A stretch of DNA of 9,783 nt from Alphaproteobacteria bacterium (GCA_030639165.1 DAOWDF010000313.1:1-9783); one strand, 5' to 3'; shown: positions 1 through 6,238, counted from the stretch's first letter. The notes: generated by a model not told the origin, from the sequence alone. Program-made: numbers and translations.

Positions 1-2
1 AA

Positions 3-287
3 GGTGATGATGTTAAGCTTTTGGATAGTGCACGTGCGAATGCTTATATGATGCAGCAGACTTTCTCAGTTTTAGTAGGGTATGTTGGGTTTGTGGCTAA
101 TTCGGCTCTTAGTGAGCAAAGCCCTGATAATATAGCAGTTGCGCTCAGTATTGCCGCTCCGATTTTTCTACTATCAGCGCCAGCAATAAAGGCGTGGGAT
201 TGCTTGGTAGGGGATTGTGATGGGGATGCTTTTCCCAAACTATCTGAGTCTATAGAGCAGTTTAGGTTAAGTTTTGATAACAATTAA
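3..287 (+). CDS. C-terminal part of an unrecognised membrane protein, cut by the left edge
   Basis: The reading frame is open from the first bases of the window to TAA at 285-287, so this is probably the last 94 or so residues of a longer protein. A TTG at 21 or ATGs at 48 and 51 could serve as starts, but none has a well-spaced ribosome binding site, which favours a start outside the window. Two hydrophobic stretches are visible, around TFSVLVGYVGFVANSAL and IAVALSIAAPIFLLSAPAI. They are separated by a short polar loop (SEQSPDN), as in a membrane hairpin. The tail is polar, with two Cys in CLVGDCDGD. It converges with the minus-strand ORF that ends at 300, leaving only 12 bases between the stop codons. 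I do not recognise the family. A minus-strand frame over the same bases is taken as its shadow. Confidence 0.55.
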   Translation, partial: GDDVKLLDSARANAYMMQQTFSVLVGYVGFVANSALSEQSPDNIAVALSIAAPIFLLSAPAIKAWDCLVGDCDGDAFPKLSESIEQFRLSFDNN

Positions 288-299
288 TTAGTGTAAATA

Positions 300-551
300 T
301 TATAGGGTTATAAATAGAGAGTCTTCCAAGTCTTGTTGCATTCTATGTGGTTGAGGATTTGAGTTTTTTAAATTATTCAGAGCTAGTAACAATGTCTTTT
401 CAGTAATATTATCGCCATCTATGCGTACAAACTGTGCCTTAGAAGAGATTGAAGGCAATATTTCAACGTTTGTTTTACCGAATGCATTTGTAAGGCATAA
501 TTCTAGGCCTTCTAGTATGCTAGGTCTTTGTGATGATATTGTTGCTTCCAT
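300..551 (-). CDS. Unrecognised small protein, 83 residues
   Basis: This is a short ORF starting at ATG 551-549. The upstream minus-strand sequence TAGGAATGGACA places AGGA at a normal distance from the start, which is the main reason to believe it. The product is soluble in appearance, with no signal peptide or membrane helix. It has a mixed alpha/beta pattern: a hydrophobic helix-like start (SILEGLELCLTNAF), strand-like segments (VEILPSI, AQFVRIDG), a Leu-rich helix (LLLALNNLKN) and a polar, Gln-rich end. It lies 53 bases downstream of the mscS-like gene on the same strand and may be read from the same transcript. The ribosome binding site lies inside a perfect inverted repeat (556-580). 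I cannot assign a family or function. It could be a lineage-specific gene, or a chance ORF with a good Shine-Dalgarno match. Confidence 0.5.
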   Translation of the reverse strand: MEATISSQRPSILEGLELCLTNAFGKTNVEILPSISSKAQFVRIDGDNITEKTLLLALNNLKNSNPQPHRMQQDLEDSLFITL

Positions 552-555
552 TGTC

Positions 556-580
556 CATTCCTATTTTTTATCTAGGAATG
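556..580 (-). promoter_or_regulatory. Hairpin covering the ribosome binding site of the 83-residue ORF
   Basis: A perfect 8-base inverted repeat is visible: CATTCCTA at 556-563 and TAGGAATG at 573-580, with a 9-base loop. In the minus-strand transcript the 3' arm contains the AGGA that precedes the ATG at 551, so folding would hide the ribosome binding site. There is no T-run after it in the minus-strand sense, so it is not a standard terminator for the mscS-like gene. In the plus sense it is followed by only four T residues. The repeat itself is certain. Its role in controlling translation is inference. Confidence 0.45.
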
Positions 581-604
581 TTTTATAGACTCTTATACAT
601 AATA

Positions 605-1900
605 TCAAGCTTTATTATGGATATAAACTTCACGGTGAGGGTATGGGATGTCGATATTATTTTCTTTAAGTGCGTCCCAAAGGCTTAACATTACAGCGCC
701 TCGCATGTTGGTAACGCCTTTTTCTGCGTCTGTAATCCAAAAGCGCAGTTTGAAATTCATTGAGCTATCGCCGAACTCGGTTAGGTGGCAAACTGGCTGT
801 GGATCAGAGCAAATACGATCATGCGCGCCCGCTGCGGCTTTTTGCGCTAGCTCTTTAACTTCATGTGGATTTGAATCATAATGAACGCCGAACTTTACTT
901 CTAGTCTTATTAGGGAGTTTCCATGGCTCCAATTGACAACTCTTTGTGTGATGAACTCTTCATTTGGTATCAGGAATGATTTATTGTCGCGAGTTACGAT
1001 TTCGGTATAGCGCGCGGCCATACTGTTGACCCAGCCAAATGTGCCGTTTTCTAGCTCGATAACATCGCCAGGTTCGATTGATCTATCGACTAATAGTAAT
1101 ATGCCAGAGAATAGGTTTGAAATTACTTTTTGTAGGCCGAAACCGATACCAAGGCCGATAGCTCCACCAAATACTGCGAATAGTGATAAATCAATGCCAG
1201 AGCTGGTTATACCGATTAGTAGGGCGAATACGATTAGTGTAACTCGCACAACTTTGGCGATCAGCACTTGAGAAGAGCGGGTAAGCCCTGAAGTTTTCAA
1301 TACTTTGCGCTCTGCAACTGAAGAGATAAATGTCGCGAGATATAGAAGGATAAATAGTGAGAATAGGCCTTTTATAACTGCAAGGGCGGAGAGCCTGAAA
1401 TCTCCAATTGTGTAGCCGATTGCATCAAGGGTCGTTGTTGTTTGTTCTAACATACCGAAGATGCTGAGCGCAGCCAAAGCCCATATTGTAAGGGCGAATA
1501 CGTTGCGCACTGCTTCGTTATCCATGAATTGGACGATTATGCGGATAACGATCCATGCTAGTAATAGCTTCATCATTACGCTGATGAGGGCAATGTTAAT
1601 GCCAATGATTTCTGATCCAGCTATGCCAGCGGCCAGAAATATTATTATTAATGTTGCTAGTGGAAAGATAAGTTTTTGTAGGTTGCGAGCTATCTTTTTT
1701 ACACGATAGGGTAGGCTTGAATTATCAATGGATTTTTTTACTGTTGATTTTACGCTGCGATATATAATTAGCCCTAAAATAAAGGAAACCACGATAATTA
1801 CGCCTTGATATAGCGTATTGGCTTGCGTTATATAGCTCATGCACCAAGTGGTTACTGTTTGCCAGAGTGCCGCTGGGTCAAAATTATCAAATCCATCCAT
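605..1900 (-). CDS. MscS-family mechanosensitive ion channel
   Basis: This 431-residue inner-membrane channel of the small-conductance mechanosensitive type should open under membrane tension and release solutes during osmotic downshock. Several hydrophobic segments lie at about residues 33-49, 77-96, 98-125, 132-150, 170-194 and 211-235. The pore helix then follows at about 238-272, with the Gly/Ala pattern GGAIGLGIGFGLQ (245-257) typical of MscS TM3. Next come the hallmark IEPGDVIEL (275-283), the beta domain (GTFGWV, then LIPNEEF and VVNWS) and the C-terminal alpha/beta vestibule domain ending near IDIPYPHREV (417-425). It is longer than E. coli MscS (286 residues) because of the extra N-terminal helices, so it is a multi-helix subtype. 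The start is ATG 1900 with a weak GAG-type ribosome binding site. It lies 75 bases downstream of the TetR gene on the same strand, so that repressor might affect it, but no operator was seen in this gap. Confidence 0.93.
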   Translation of the reverse strand: MDGFDNFDPAALWQTVTTWCMSYITQANTLYQGVIIVVSFILGLIIYRSVKSTVKKSIDNSSLPYRVKKIARNLQKLIFPLATLIIIFLAAGIAGSEIIGINIALISVMMKLLLAWIVIRIIVQFMDNEAVRNVFALTIWALAALSIFGMLEQTTTTLDAIGYTIGDFRLSALAVIKGLFSLFILLYLATFISSVAERKVLKTSGLTRSSQVLIAKVVRVTLIVFALLIGITSSGIDLSLFAVFGGAIGLGIGFGLQKVISNLFSGILLLVDRSIEPGDVIELENGTFGWVNSMAARYTEIVTRDNKSFLIPNEEFITQRVVNWSHGNSLIRLEVKFGVHYDSNPHEVKELAQKAAAGAHDRICSDPQPVCHLTEFGDSSMNFKLRFWITDAEKGVTNMRGAVMLSLWDALKENNIDIPYPHREVYIHNKA

Positions 1901-1975
1901 AACGTTTGCTTCTCACTTACACGTATTATTATTTAGGCAGATTACTTGATTCTTTTAGGTGCGCCAACAAATGAA

Positions 1976-2572
1976 TTAATTTGCGTTTGCAGGAGATAAA
2001 ATCTTAATCGCTTCATCAGGATATTGGTCGCGGAAACTCTCATTTATATCGTTTGGGTGAGCCATTAGGCGGAAGAATATTGGTCCGCAAAGAATATCAG
2101 CGGCTAGTTCAATATCTATATCATCACGAAACTCTCCATTTTTCTGACCTTCGTCAATGCTGTAGCGGATTGCATCCATAAGAGGTTCGAGAAGGTTATC
2201 TTTGAATATTGCCAGTGATGCTTCGCTGCCTTGTGCTTCGCTGAAAAGTTGAGCGATTGTTTTGCCATTGTTACTGTCAACCAGACGTATGAGCTTATCA
2301 AGCTGCATCATGATTGCTTCTTTGTGAGATCTTGCCGTTGGAAGGGGGGTTTGCATTCCAGGCTGGTTTGCCAGCGAATCCATTACAACGGCGGTTTTAT
2401 TCGGCCACCAGCGATATATAGTAGTTTTACCAACCTTTGCCTTTTTGGCAATTGCCTCAATGCTGAGTTCTTGGACTGATGTTTGAAGTAAGAGTTTATT
2501 AGTTGCGTTCAAGATTGCTTTACGTGATTTTTCACTACGTGGGCGACCTTTTTTTGCTGCGGCATTTTCCAT
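1976..2572 (-). CDS. TetR/AcrR-family transcriptional repressor
   Basis: This 198-residue one-component regulator has a basic N-terminal arm (KKGRPRSEKSR, residues 7-17) and a TetR helix-turn-helix at about 18-62. The recognition part is VGKTTIYRWWPNK (47-59), a strong family signature. The remainder, about 80-190, is an all-alpha ligand-binding and dimerisation domain of the kind often seen in TetR proteins with the RWWPNK motif. The ligand cannot be predicted. The start ATG 2572 has GGAG seven bases upstream. Upstream on the same strand lie a promoter-like pair (2673-2701) and a near-perfect palindrome (2605-2623) that fits autorepression. Downstream is the MscS-type channel gene. No efflux pump or enzyme, the usual target of such repressors, is adjacent in this window, so the regulon is unknown. 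Confidence 0.92.
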   Translation of the reverse strand: MENAAAKKGRPRSEKSRKAILNATNKLLLQTSVQELSIEAIAKKAKVGKTTIYRWWPNKTAVVMDSLANQPGMQTPLPTARSHKEAIMMQLDKLIRLVDSNNGKTIAQLFSEAQGSEASLAIFKDNLLEPLMDAIRYSIDEGQKNGEFRDDIDIELAADILCGPIFFRLMAHPNDINESFRDQYPDEAIKILSPANAN

Positions 2573-2604
2573 TATTTTCTCCCATTTATCCCTTTTGCTT
2601 TTGC

Positions 2605-2623
2605 CAGATATTTGAAATATTTG
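2605..2623. promoter_or_regulatory. Candidate TetR operator palindrome
   Basis: The 19-base sequence CAGATATTTGAAATATTTG is an inverted repeat around a central G. The inner arms ATATTT/AAATAT are perfect, the next pair mismatches (G/T), and the outer CA/TG pairs again, giving 8 of 9 pairs. It sits 33-51 bases before the tetR start codon and downstream of the candidate tetR promoter, a position suited to autorepression. TetR-family operators are commonly palindromes of about this size, but short A+T palindromes also occur by chance. Confidence 0.35.
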
Positions 2624-2672
2624 TGGCGTTGCGTTGGAATTAAAACTTATCGTGTCGTATTTGGATAATAGA

Positions 2673-2701
2673 TTTATGCATTATTTTTTTGTGTTTGACA
2701 A
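2673..2701 (-). promoter_or_regulatory. Candidate sigma-70 promoter for tetR
   Basis: On the minus strand, TTGTCA (2701-2696, five of six matches to the -35 consensus) is followed after 17 bases by CATAAA (2678-2673, four of six matches to the -10). Transcription would begin near 2666 and run over the palindrome at 2605-2623 into tetR. The spacing is ideal and the -10 is mediocre. Confidence 0.35.
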
Positions 2702-2739
2702 GTGGGTGGGGTTGTTTTTTTATTCGCTGCGTATTGCAA

Positions 2740-2748
2740 TGGTATAAT
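2740..2748 (+). promoter_or_regulatory. Extended -10 box on the plus strand, no matching downstream gene
   Basis: TGGTATAAT contains a perfect TATAAT (2743-2748) preceded by TG and one base, the extended -10 arrangement that can work without a good -35. No good -35 lies at the normal distance. Transcription would start near 2755 and run antisense into the 3' end of the LppC-family gene. It may be a real antisense or small-RNA promoter, or a chance match in A+T-rich DNA. Confidence 0.3.
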
Positions 2749-2817
2749 CGTTTATTTTCAATAACTTGCGTCTAACAGCTGTGTTTTGCCATTACTGTGT
2801 TTTTAGGCTTACTTATA

Positions 2818-2862
2818 GGAAACGAACCAGATCGCTTGGCATTATTTATGTCCGATTCGTCC
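2818..2862 (-). other. Stem-loop just after the LppC-family stop codon
   Basis: In the minus-strand transcript, GGACGAATC (2862-2854) can pair with GGTTCGTTTCC (2828-2818) through about nine pairs, with a two-base bulge, one G-U pair and a 25-base loop. It starts ten bases after the stop codon. The G-U pair makes it better in the minus-strand RNA than on the other strand. No U-tract follows, so it is not a standard intrinsic terminator. It may protect the 3' end or assist termination. Confidence 0.25.
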
Positions 2863-2872
2863 AAAATAAATT

Positions 2873-4201
2873 TTAAAATGAGCTACGTTGGAAAGTTCTT
2901 GGAGCTCTGTCTATTACAACTATTTTACCATGTTTATATTCAAGTACAGCAAGCCCACGTTCGACGATACCGTTATTACGGAAGCGGAATATGCCATCCA
3001 CACCGGCAAATCCATTCGGGTTAGTAATTGATCGATGGTCATAAGATGGTCGGTTATTATTTTGCATGCCTACGCGCGCAAGAATAGCGGCGAGGGCGGT
3101 TGCGTCATATGCGAGTGATGATATACGCGGTGGATCAGCGCTATATATTTTCTTATAGCGGCGCTCGAATTTCTTGCGTGATAATGGCGCGGGACCAGCA
3201 AACCATGAGCCATCTAGGGTCTTATCGCTGGCAAGTGAAGCGTCATTCATCAAGCCCGTTCCAAGGCGTCTAATTTTATTTGGTGGTAAGTCATAATGAT
3301 TAAGGAAACTGGCTATTTGACGTGCCGATGTGCCGCCAGCAGGCATAAGAACTGCGTTAAATGGCAGTATATCTTCTTTCCCTGCTTTCTTGTCCGCTGT
3401 ACGAGCGTCATAATTGGCAAAATTACGTAGTTTTATTGCTAAATCATTGCCATTAGATGAATAGCGTGCAGTTTTTGTGGTGTTAACGCCAGTTGCTCTA
3501 GAGGTTAGGTTATATGCAGACATGACGGCATTGCCGTAATTATCATCGGGGCTTAGTACGCCTATATTGTTATATCCAGCTCTTGCTGCGTAGCGTACAA
3601 CCCGTTCTACTTGGTCAAATGGTAAGAACCCTATGAGGAAGGTTCTATTATTGGCAAGCGTCCAGTCTGTTGAGAAGGCAATCATATTCACATTAGCGCT
3701 TTGAGTTACTTGCCTTGCCGCCTTTACAGAAGGTGAGAATATTGGCCCTAGTACAAGTTTTGCGCCATCTTTGAGGGCGGAATGTGCGGCAATTCTTGCG
3801 CCTTCTGGCGTTCCTTTTGTGTCTTTGGGTAGAAGCTCGAAATTGCTGCTGCCTATATCAAAAACCGCCATTTGTGCGGCTTTAAACATAGCTTTGCCAA
3901 GTTTTGAATGTTGGCCGCTCAAAGGGAGGAGGATTGCAACTTTTATCGTTGGGATATTTGTTATTTGTGGTGGTATTGCAGTTTGTTGTGATTGGGCAGC
4001 TAGCGGTTGTTGTGTGGGCGCATCTAAATTATGCTGTTCTACTGCGGCAACGGATAGATCACTTGGGAGTTGTTCAGCGGCTCTGGCAGGGGCGTCTTGC
4101 CTTACCTGCCATGGGTTACCACCACCAGATGAAACGCAACTTAGAAGTAGTGTGGACGCTGTAAGAATAATAAGGTGGCGTAATATTGAAGCTTTGCGCA
4201 T
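2873..4201 (-). CDS. LppC/LpoA-family lipoprotein, penicillin-binding protein activator
   Basis: This is a 442-residue lipoprotein. A basic start (MRKASILRHL) and hydrophobic run end in the lipobox LLSC, with Cys22 the expected lipidation site. A Gln/Ala/Pro-rich linker (about 30-85) leads to a periplasmic-binding-protein fold from about 86 (IKVAILLPLSGQHSKLG) to about 410. Family hallmarks are LGPIFSPSV (151-159), AFSTDW and the SPDDNYGNAV region (217-226). In E. coli, LpoA is an outer-membrane lipoprotein that stimulates the peptidoglycan synthase PBP1A. That protein is about 680 residues with an extra N-terminal TPR-like domain, which is missing here. Whether this form activates a synthase is inference. 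The gene is divergent from rsmI, as in many proteobacteria. The start ATG 4201 has GGAG twelve bases upstream, slightly long. A candidate promoter lies at 4248-4277. Confidence 0.88.
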   Translation of the reverse strand: MRKASILRHLIILTASTLLLSCVSSGGGNPWQVRQDAPARAAEQLPSDLSVAAVEQHNLDAPTQQPLAAQSQQTAIPPQITNIPTIKVAILLPLSGQHSKLGKAMFKAAQMAVFDIGSSNFELLPKDTKGTPEGARIAAHSALKDGAKLVLGPIFSPSVKAARQVTQSANVNMIAFSTDWTLANNRTFLIGFLPFDQVERVVRYAARAGYNNIGVLSPDDNYGNAVMSAYNLTSRATGVNTTKTARYSSNGNDLAIKLRNFANYDARTADKKAGKEDILPFNAVLMPAGGTSARQIASFLNHYDLPPNKIRRLGTGLMNDASLASDKTLDGSWFAGPAPLSRKKFERRYKKIYSADPPRISSLAYDATALAAILARVGMQNNNRPSYDHRSITNPNGFAGVDGIFRFRNNGIVERGLAVLEYKHGKIVVIDRAPRTFQRSSF

Positions 4202-4244
4202 AATGGTGTTATTCTCCGTAGAAATTACTATAAAGATGTCAGTT

Positions 4245-5126
4245 ATGAGTATAGACGATATAGAAAAAACTCCTCAAATGCTAGAGGGTAAATCTTTGCA
4301 AAGTGGCCTATATATTGTGGCTACCCCTATAGGGAATCTTCGCGATATTTCATTGCGTGCGCTGGATATTTTGCGCTCAGTAGATATTATAATGTGCGAG
4401 GATACGCGGGTTACACGTAAGTTGCTGGGGGCTTACCAGATAAAAGCTAAGATGCATTCCTATAATGATCATAGTGATGCGGGGCGCAGGCGCTCAATAA
4501 TTTCACAAATAGAAGAGGGCAAAGCTATCGCGCTGGTTAGTGATGCGGGTATGCCGTTGATTTCTGATCCTGGTTATAAGCTAGTTAGGGATTGTGATGC
4601 GGCGGGCCTATATATAACGACTATTCCGGGGGCGAGCGCTCCATTGGCGGCGCTACAAATTTCTGGTTTGCCGAGTGATAAATTTTGCTTCTTAGGATTT
4701 ATGCCGCATAAGACAAAGGCGCGTCAGAAGATATGGCAGCAATGGAAGAGCGCTCCCGCCACTTTGCTTGCATTTGAAGCTGCGCCGCGATTGATCGCTA
4801 GTTTAAGGGATGTTGGAGAAGTTTTGGGCGGACGTGAAGTTGCGGTTGTGCGCGAGATTACCAAGCTTTACGAGGAAGTGCGAAAGGGCAGCCCTGATGA
4901 GCTTGTATCTTATTATGAGGAGCATGGCTTGCCTAGGGGCGAGATCGTGCTAGTGATAGCACCTCCAGAGGAGGAAGTTGTCAGTGAGGAAGCTGTTGAG
5001 GATATGATACGTGACGCACTGGATAGTATGAAAACCAAGGAAGCCGCAGCATTTGTTGCAGATAAGACTGGTTTGAAAAAGAATGATCTTTACAATATTG
5101 CTCTAAAGATAGTTAAGGAAGATTAG
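4245..5126 (+). CDS. rsmI: 16S rRNA (cytidine1402-2'-O)-methyltransferase RsmI
   Basis: This 293-residue cytoplasmic enzyme uses S-adenosylmethionine to methylate the ribose 2'-OH of C1402 in the decoding centre of 16S rRNA. It shows the tetrapyrrole-methylase fold with RsmI hallmarks in order: LYIVATPIGNLRDIS (22-36), CEDTR (51-55), SDAGMPLISDPGY (99-111), PGASA (128-132), REITKLYEE (203-211), and the C-terminal helical domain (about 245-293, with KEAAAFVADKTGLKKNDLY). The frame stays open far upstream, but that part is antisense to the LppC gene and is not coding. I chose ATG 4245, which gives a normal length. ATG 4236 and ATG 4203 are alternatives, and none has a strong ribosome binding site. 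The stop overlaps the yraN start by one base (TAGTG). Confidence 0.95.
   Translation: MSIDDIEKTPQMLEGKSLQSGLYIVATPIGNLRDISLRALDILRSVDIIMCEDTRVTRKLLGAYQIKAKMHSYNDHSDAGRRRSIISQIEEGKAIALVSDAGMPLISDPGYKLVRDCDAAGLYITTIPGASAPLAALQISGLPSDKFCFLGFMPHKTKARQKIWQQWKSAPATLLAFEAAPRLIASLRDVGEVLGGREVAVVREITKLYEEVRKGSPDELVSYYEEHGLPRGEIVLVIAPPEEEVVSEEAVEDMIRDALDSMKTKEAAAFVADKTGLKKNDLYNIALKIVKED
4248..4277 (-). promoter_or_regulatory. Candidate promoter for the LppC-family gene, inside the start of rsmI
   Basis: On the minus strand, TTGAGG (4277-4272, four of six -35 matches) is followed after 18 bases by TATACT (4253-4248, five of six -10 matches). Transcription would begin about 40 bases before the ATG at 4201. 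The elements overlap the first codons of rsmI, which is plausible because only 43 bases separate the two start codons. Confidence 0.4.
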
Positions 5127-5506
5127 TGTTTTCAGCAAAGAAAAAGACATTTGAAACGAACCATGCGCGAGGTGTGCATGCGGAGGAATTGGCGGCAGAA
5201 TATCTTAAAAAGATAGGTTTTAAGATTTTAGCTTCGCGCTATAAAACTAAATTTGGAGAGATTGACCTTATTATACAAAAGGGTGAGCTGTTGTGTTTTG
5301 TCGAGGTTAAGGCTCGCCCTAATAAATCCGAAGCGCTTGAGAGCGTCACTGCGCGTGCAAGAGGACGTATAGAAAAATCGGCATTGTTCTTTTTATCTGA
5401 AAACCCAGAGAAGATGGATTGTGATATGCGCTTTGATGTGGTGGTAATTACTGGGGGTGAAGAAATTACGCATCTGGACAATGCATGGGAAGCCACAATA
5501 TACTAA
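5126..5506 (+). CDS. yraN: YraN / UPF0102 family endonuclease-like protein
   Basis: This 126-residue protein of the UPF0102 (YraN) family has a restriction-endonuclease-like fold. The expected motifs are present: an N-terminal helix with Glu20 and Glu21 (HAEELAAEYL), GEIDLI (44-49), FVEVKAR (58-64) and RFDVVV (102-107). The Asp46 and Glu60-x-Lys62 arrangement is the PD-(D/E)xK-like metal site of the family. The biological role is not established; nuclease activity is suggested by the fold. The start is GTG 5126, overlapping the last base of the rsmI stop, with AAGGA at 5115-5119 at good spacing. This fits translational coupling with rsmI. The length matches the family. Confidence 0.93.
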   Translation: MFSAKKKTFETNHARGVHAEELAAEYLKKIGFKILASRYKTKFGEIDLIIQKGELLCFVEVKARPNKSEALESVTARARGRIEKSALFFLSENPEKMDCDMRFDVVVITGGEEITHLDNAWEATIY

Positions 5507-5536
5507 TCTAAATCAGAATCATCACGAGGTTTAGCT

Positions 5537-6238
5537 ATGAAAAAATATATAACCATTCCATTGTTAGCATCAGCTATGGTGCTTTCTTCCTGCTCTGGTA
5601 TTGGCCTTGCTACTGGTGTTGGCGTTGCTGCAGGAACTGCGGCGGTTCAAGAGGGCGGGATATCACGCGCCATGAGTGATGTGCGCATCCAAACCTCTAT
5701 TAATGATTTGTGGTTTCGTTACGACGTTAATACTTTCCTTAAGCTTGATTTAACCGTTAATCAGGGGCGAGTATTGATTACAGGCGTTGTGCAAGAGCCA
5801 GAGCATCGTGTGGAGGCTGTTCGTTTAGCATGGCAGCCTAAGGGAGTTCTTCAGGTTATTAACGAGATAAAGGTTGCTGAAAGTACAGGGATTATAGGTT
5901 ATGCCAAGGATTCTTGGATTTCGGCGCGTTTGCGCACAAAGCTAATAATGGATAGGGATGTGGAGTCTATTAATTATTCCATAGATACTGTTCAGGGTAG
6001 TGTTTACCTTATGGGTTTTGCGCAAAATCAGATGGAGCTTGATCATGTGATTGATATTGCACGCAGAATTGAGAATGTGACGCAGGTTGTTAGTTATGTG
6101 AAGATCGCTGGGACGCCAGAGCTTAAGCTTGTTGGTGGCGAGCAAGGGGCTGGTGGGCAAGGCTCTAATGTAAATAATAATGCAAGTGGTGCAACTGGAG
6201 AGCCTATCGATTGGAATCAGGAAAGCGTTTATGATTAA
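5537..6238 (+). CDS. Lipoprotein with two BON domains, DolP (YraP)-like
   Basis: This 233-residue lipoprotein starts MKKYITIPLL and has the lipobox VLSSC, with Cys19 as the lipidation site. A Gly/Ala-rich stretch (20-42) follows, then two BON domains at about 46-114 (VNQGRVLITGVV is the typical strand pair) and 125-191 (VQGSVYLMGFAQNQMELDHV). The tail (192-233) is Gly/Asn-rich and probably disordered. This layout, plus rsmI and yraN upstream, matches DolP of E. coli (191 residues), an outer-membrane lipoprotein that helps keep the envelope intact and binds anionic phospholipid. The tail is extra. The ribosome binding site GAGG is seven bases before the ATG. The gap to yraN is 30 bases, so co-transcription is likely. 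The last eight bases overlap the next gene. The assignment to DolP rather than another dual-BON protein is inferred from context. Confidence 0.85.
   Translation: MKKYITIPLLASAMVLSSCSGIGLATGVGVAAGTAAVQEGGISRAMSDVRIQTSINDLWFRYDVNTFLKLDLTVNQGRVLITGVVQEPEHRVEAVRLAWQPKGVLQVINEIKVAESTGIIGYAKDSWISARLRTKLIMDRDVESINYSIDTVQGSVYLMGFAQNQMELDHVIDIARRIENVTQVVSYVKIAGTPELKLVGGEQGAGGQGSNVNNNASGATGEPIDWNQESVYD

Larger units (their letters stand above)
2573..2872. other. 300-base intergenic stretch with several candidate control signals
   Basis: This gap separates the tetR start (2572) from the LppC-family stop (2873), both on the minus strand. It is A+T-rich and holds no convincing gene. A GTG-initiated plus-strand frame begins at 2797 but runs antisense into the LppC gene. 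The candidate elements (palindrome, minus-strand promoter, plus-strand extended -10, stem-loop) are listed separately. Confidence 0.6.

Noticed and set aside
44..283. Minus-strand frame over the left-edge gene
   Set aside because: It mirrors the plus-strand frame, which runs on to the window edge and has a coherent membrane-hairpin pattern.
556..584. Intrinsic terminator for the left-edge plus-strand gene
   Set aside because: The hairpin is followed by only TTTT and lies about 270 bases past the stop codon, beyond the oppositely oriented ORF. Its fit with the minus-strand ribosome binding site is better.
1901..1975. Possible promoter for the mscS-like gene (TTGGCG-17-TAATCT on the minus strand)
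   Set aside because: The matches are too weak (four and three of six) to list as a feature. Read-through from tetR is equally likely.
2695..2726. Plus-strand TTGACA at 2695-2700 as a promoter
   Set aside because: No acceptable -10 lies 16-18 bases downstream; the sequence there is a T-run.
2797..3024. GTG-started plus-strand frame of 75 residues
   Set aside because: It has no good ribosome binding site, most of it is antisense to the LppC 3' coding region, and the product looks random. An RNA role from the nearby -10 box is kept as a separate, weak idea.
3771..4244. Long in-frame upstream extension of rsmI, antisense to the LppC-family gene
   Set aside because: The translation is Cys/Ser-rich and resembles no RsmI N-terminus. 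The opposite strand encodes a clear lipoprotein signal and binding domain. An internal ATG gives the normal RsmI length.
6180..6230. Upstream start for the SirB1-like gene
   Set aside because: ATG 6231 has AGGA at good spacing and gives the family's usual length. The extra 17 residues would lie entirely within the BON tail coding region.
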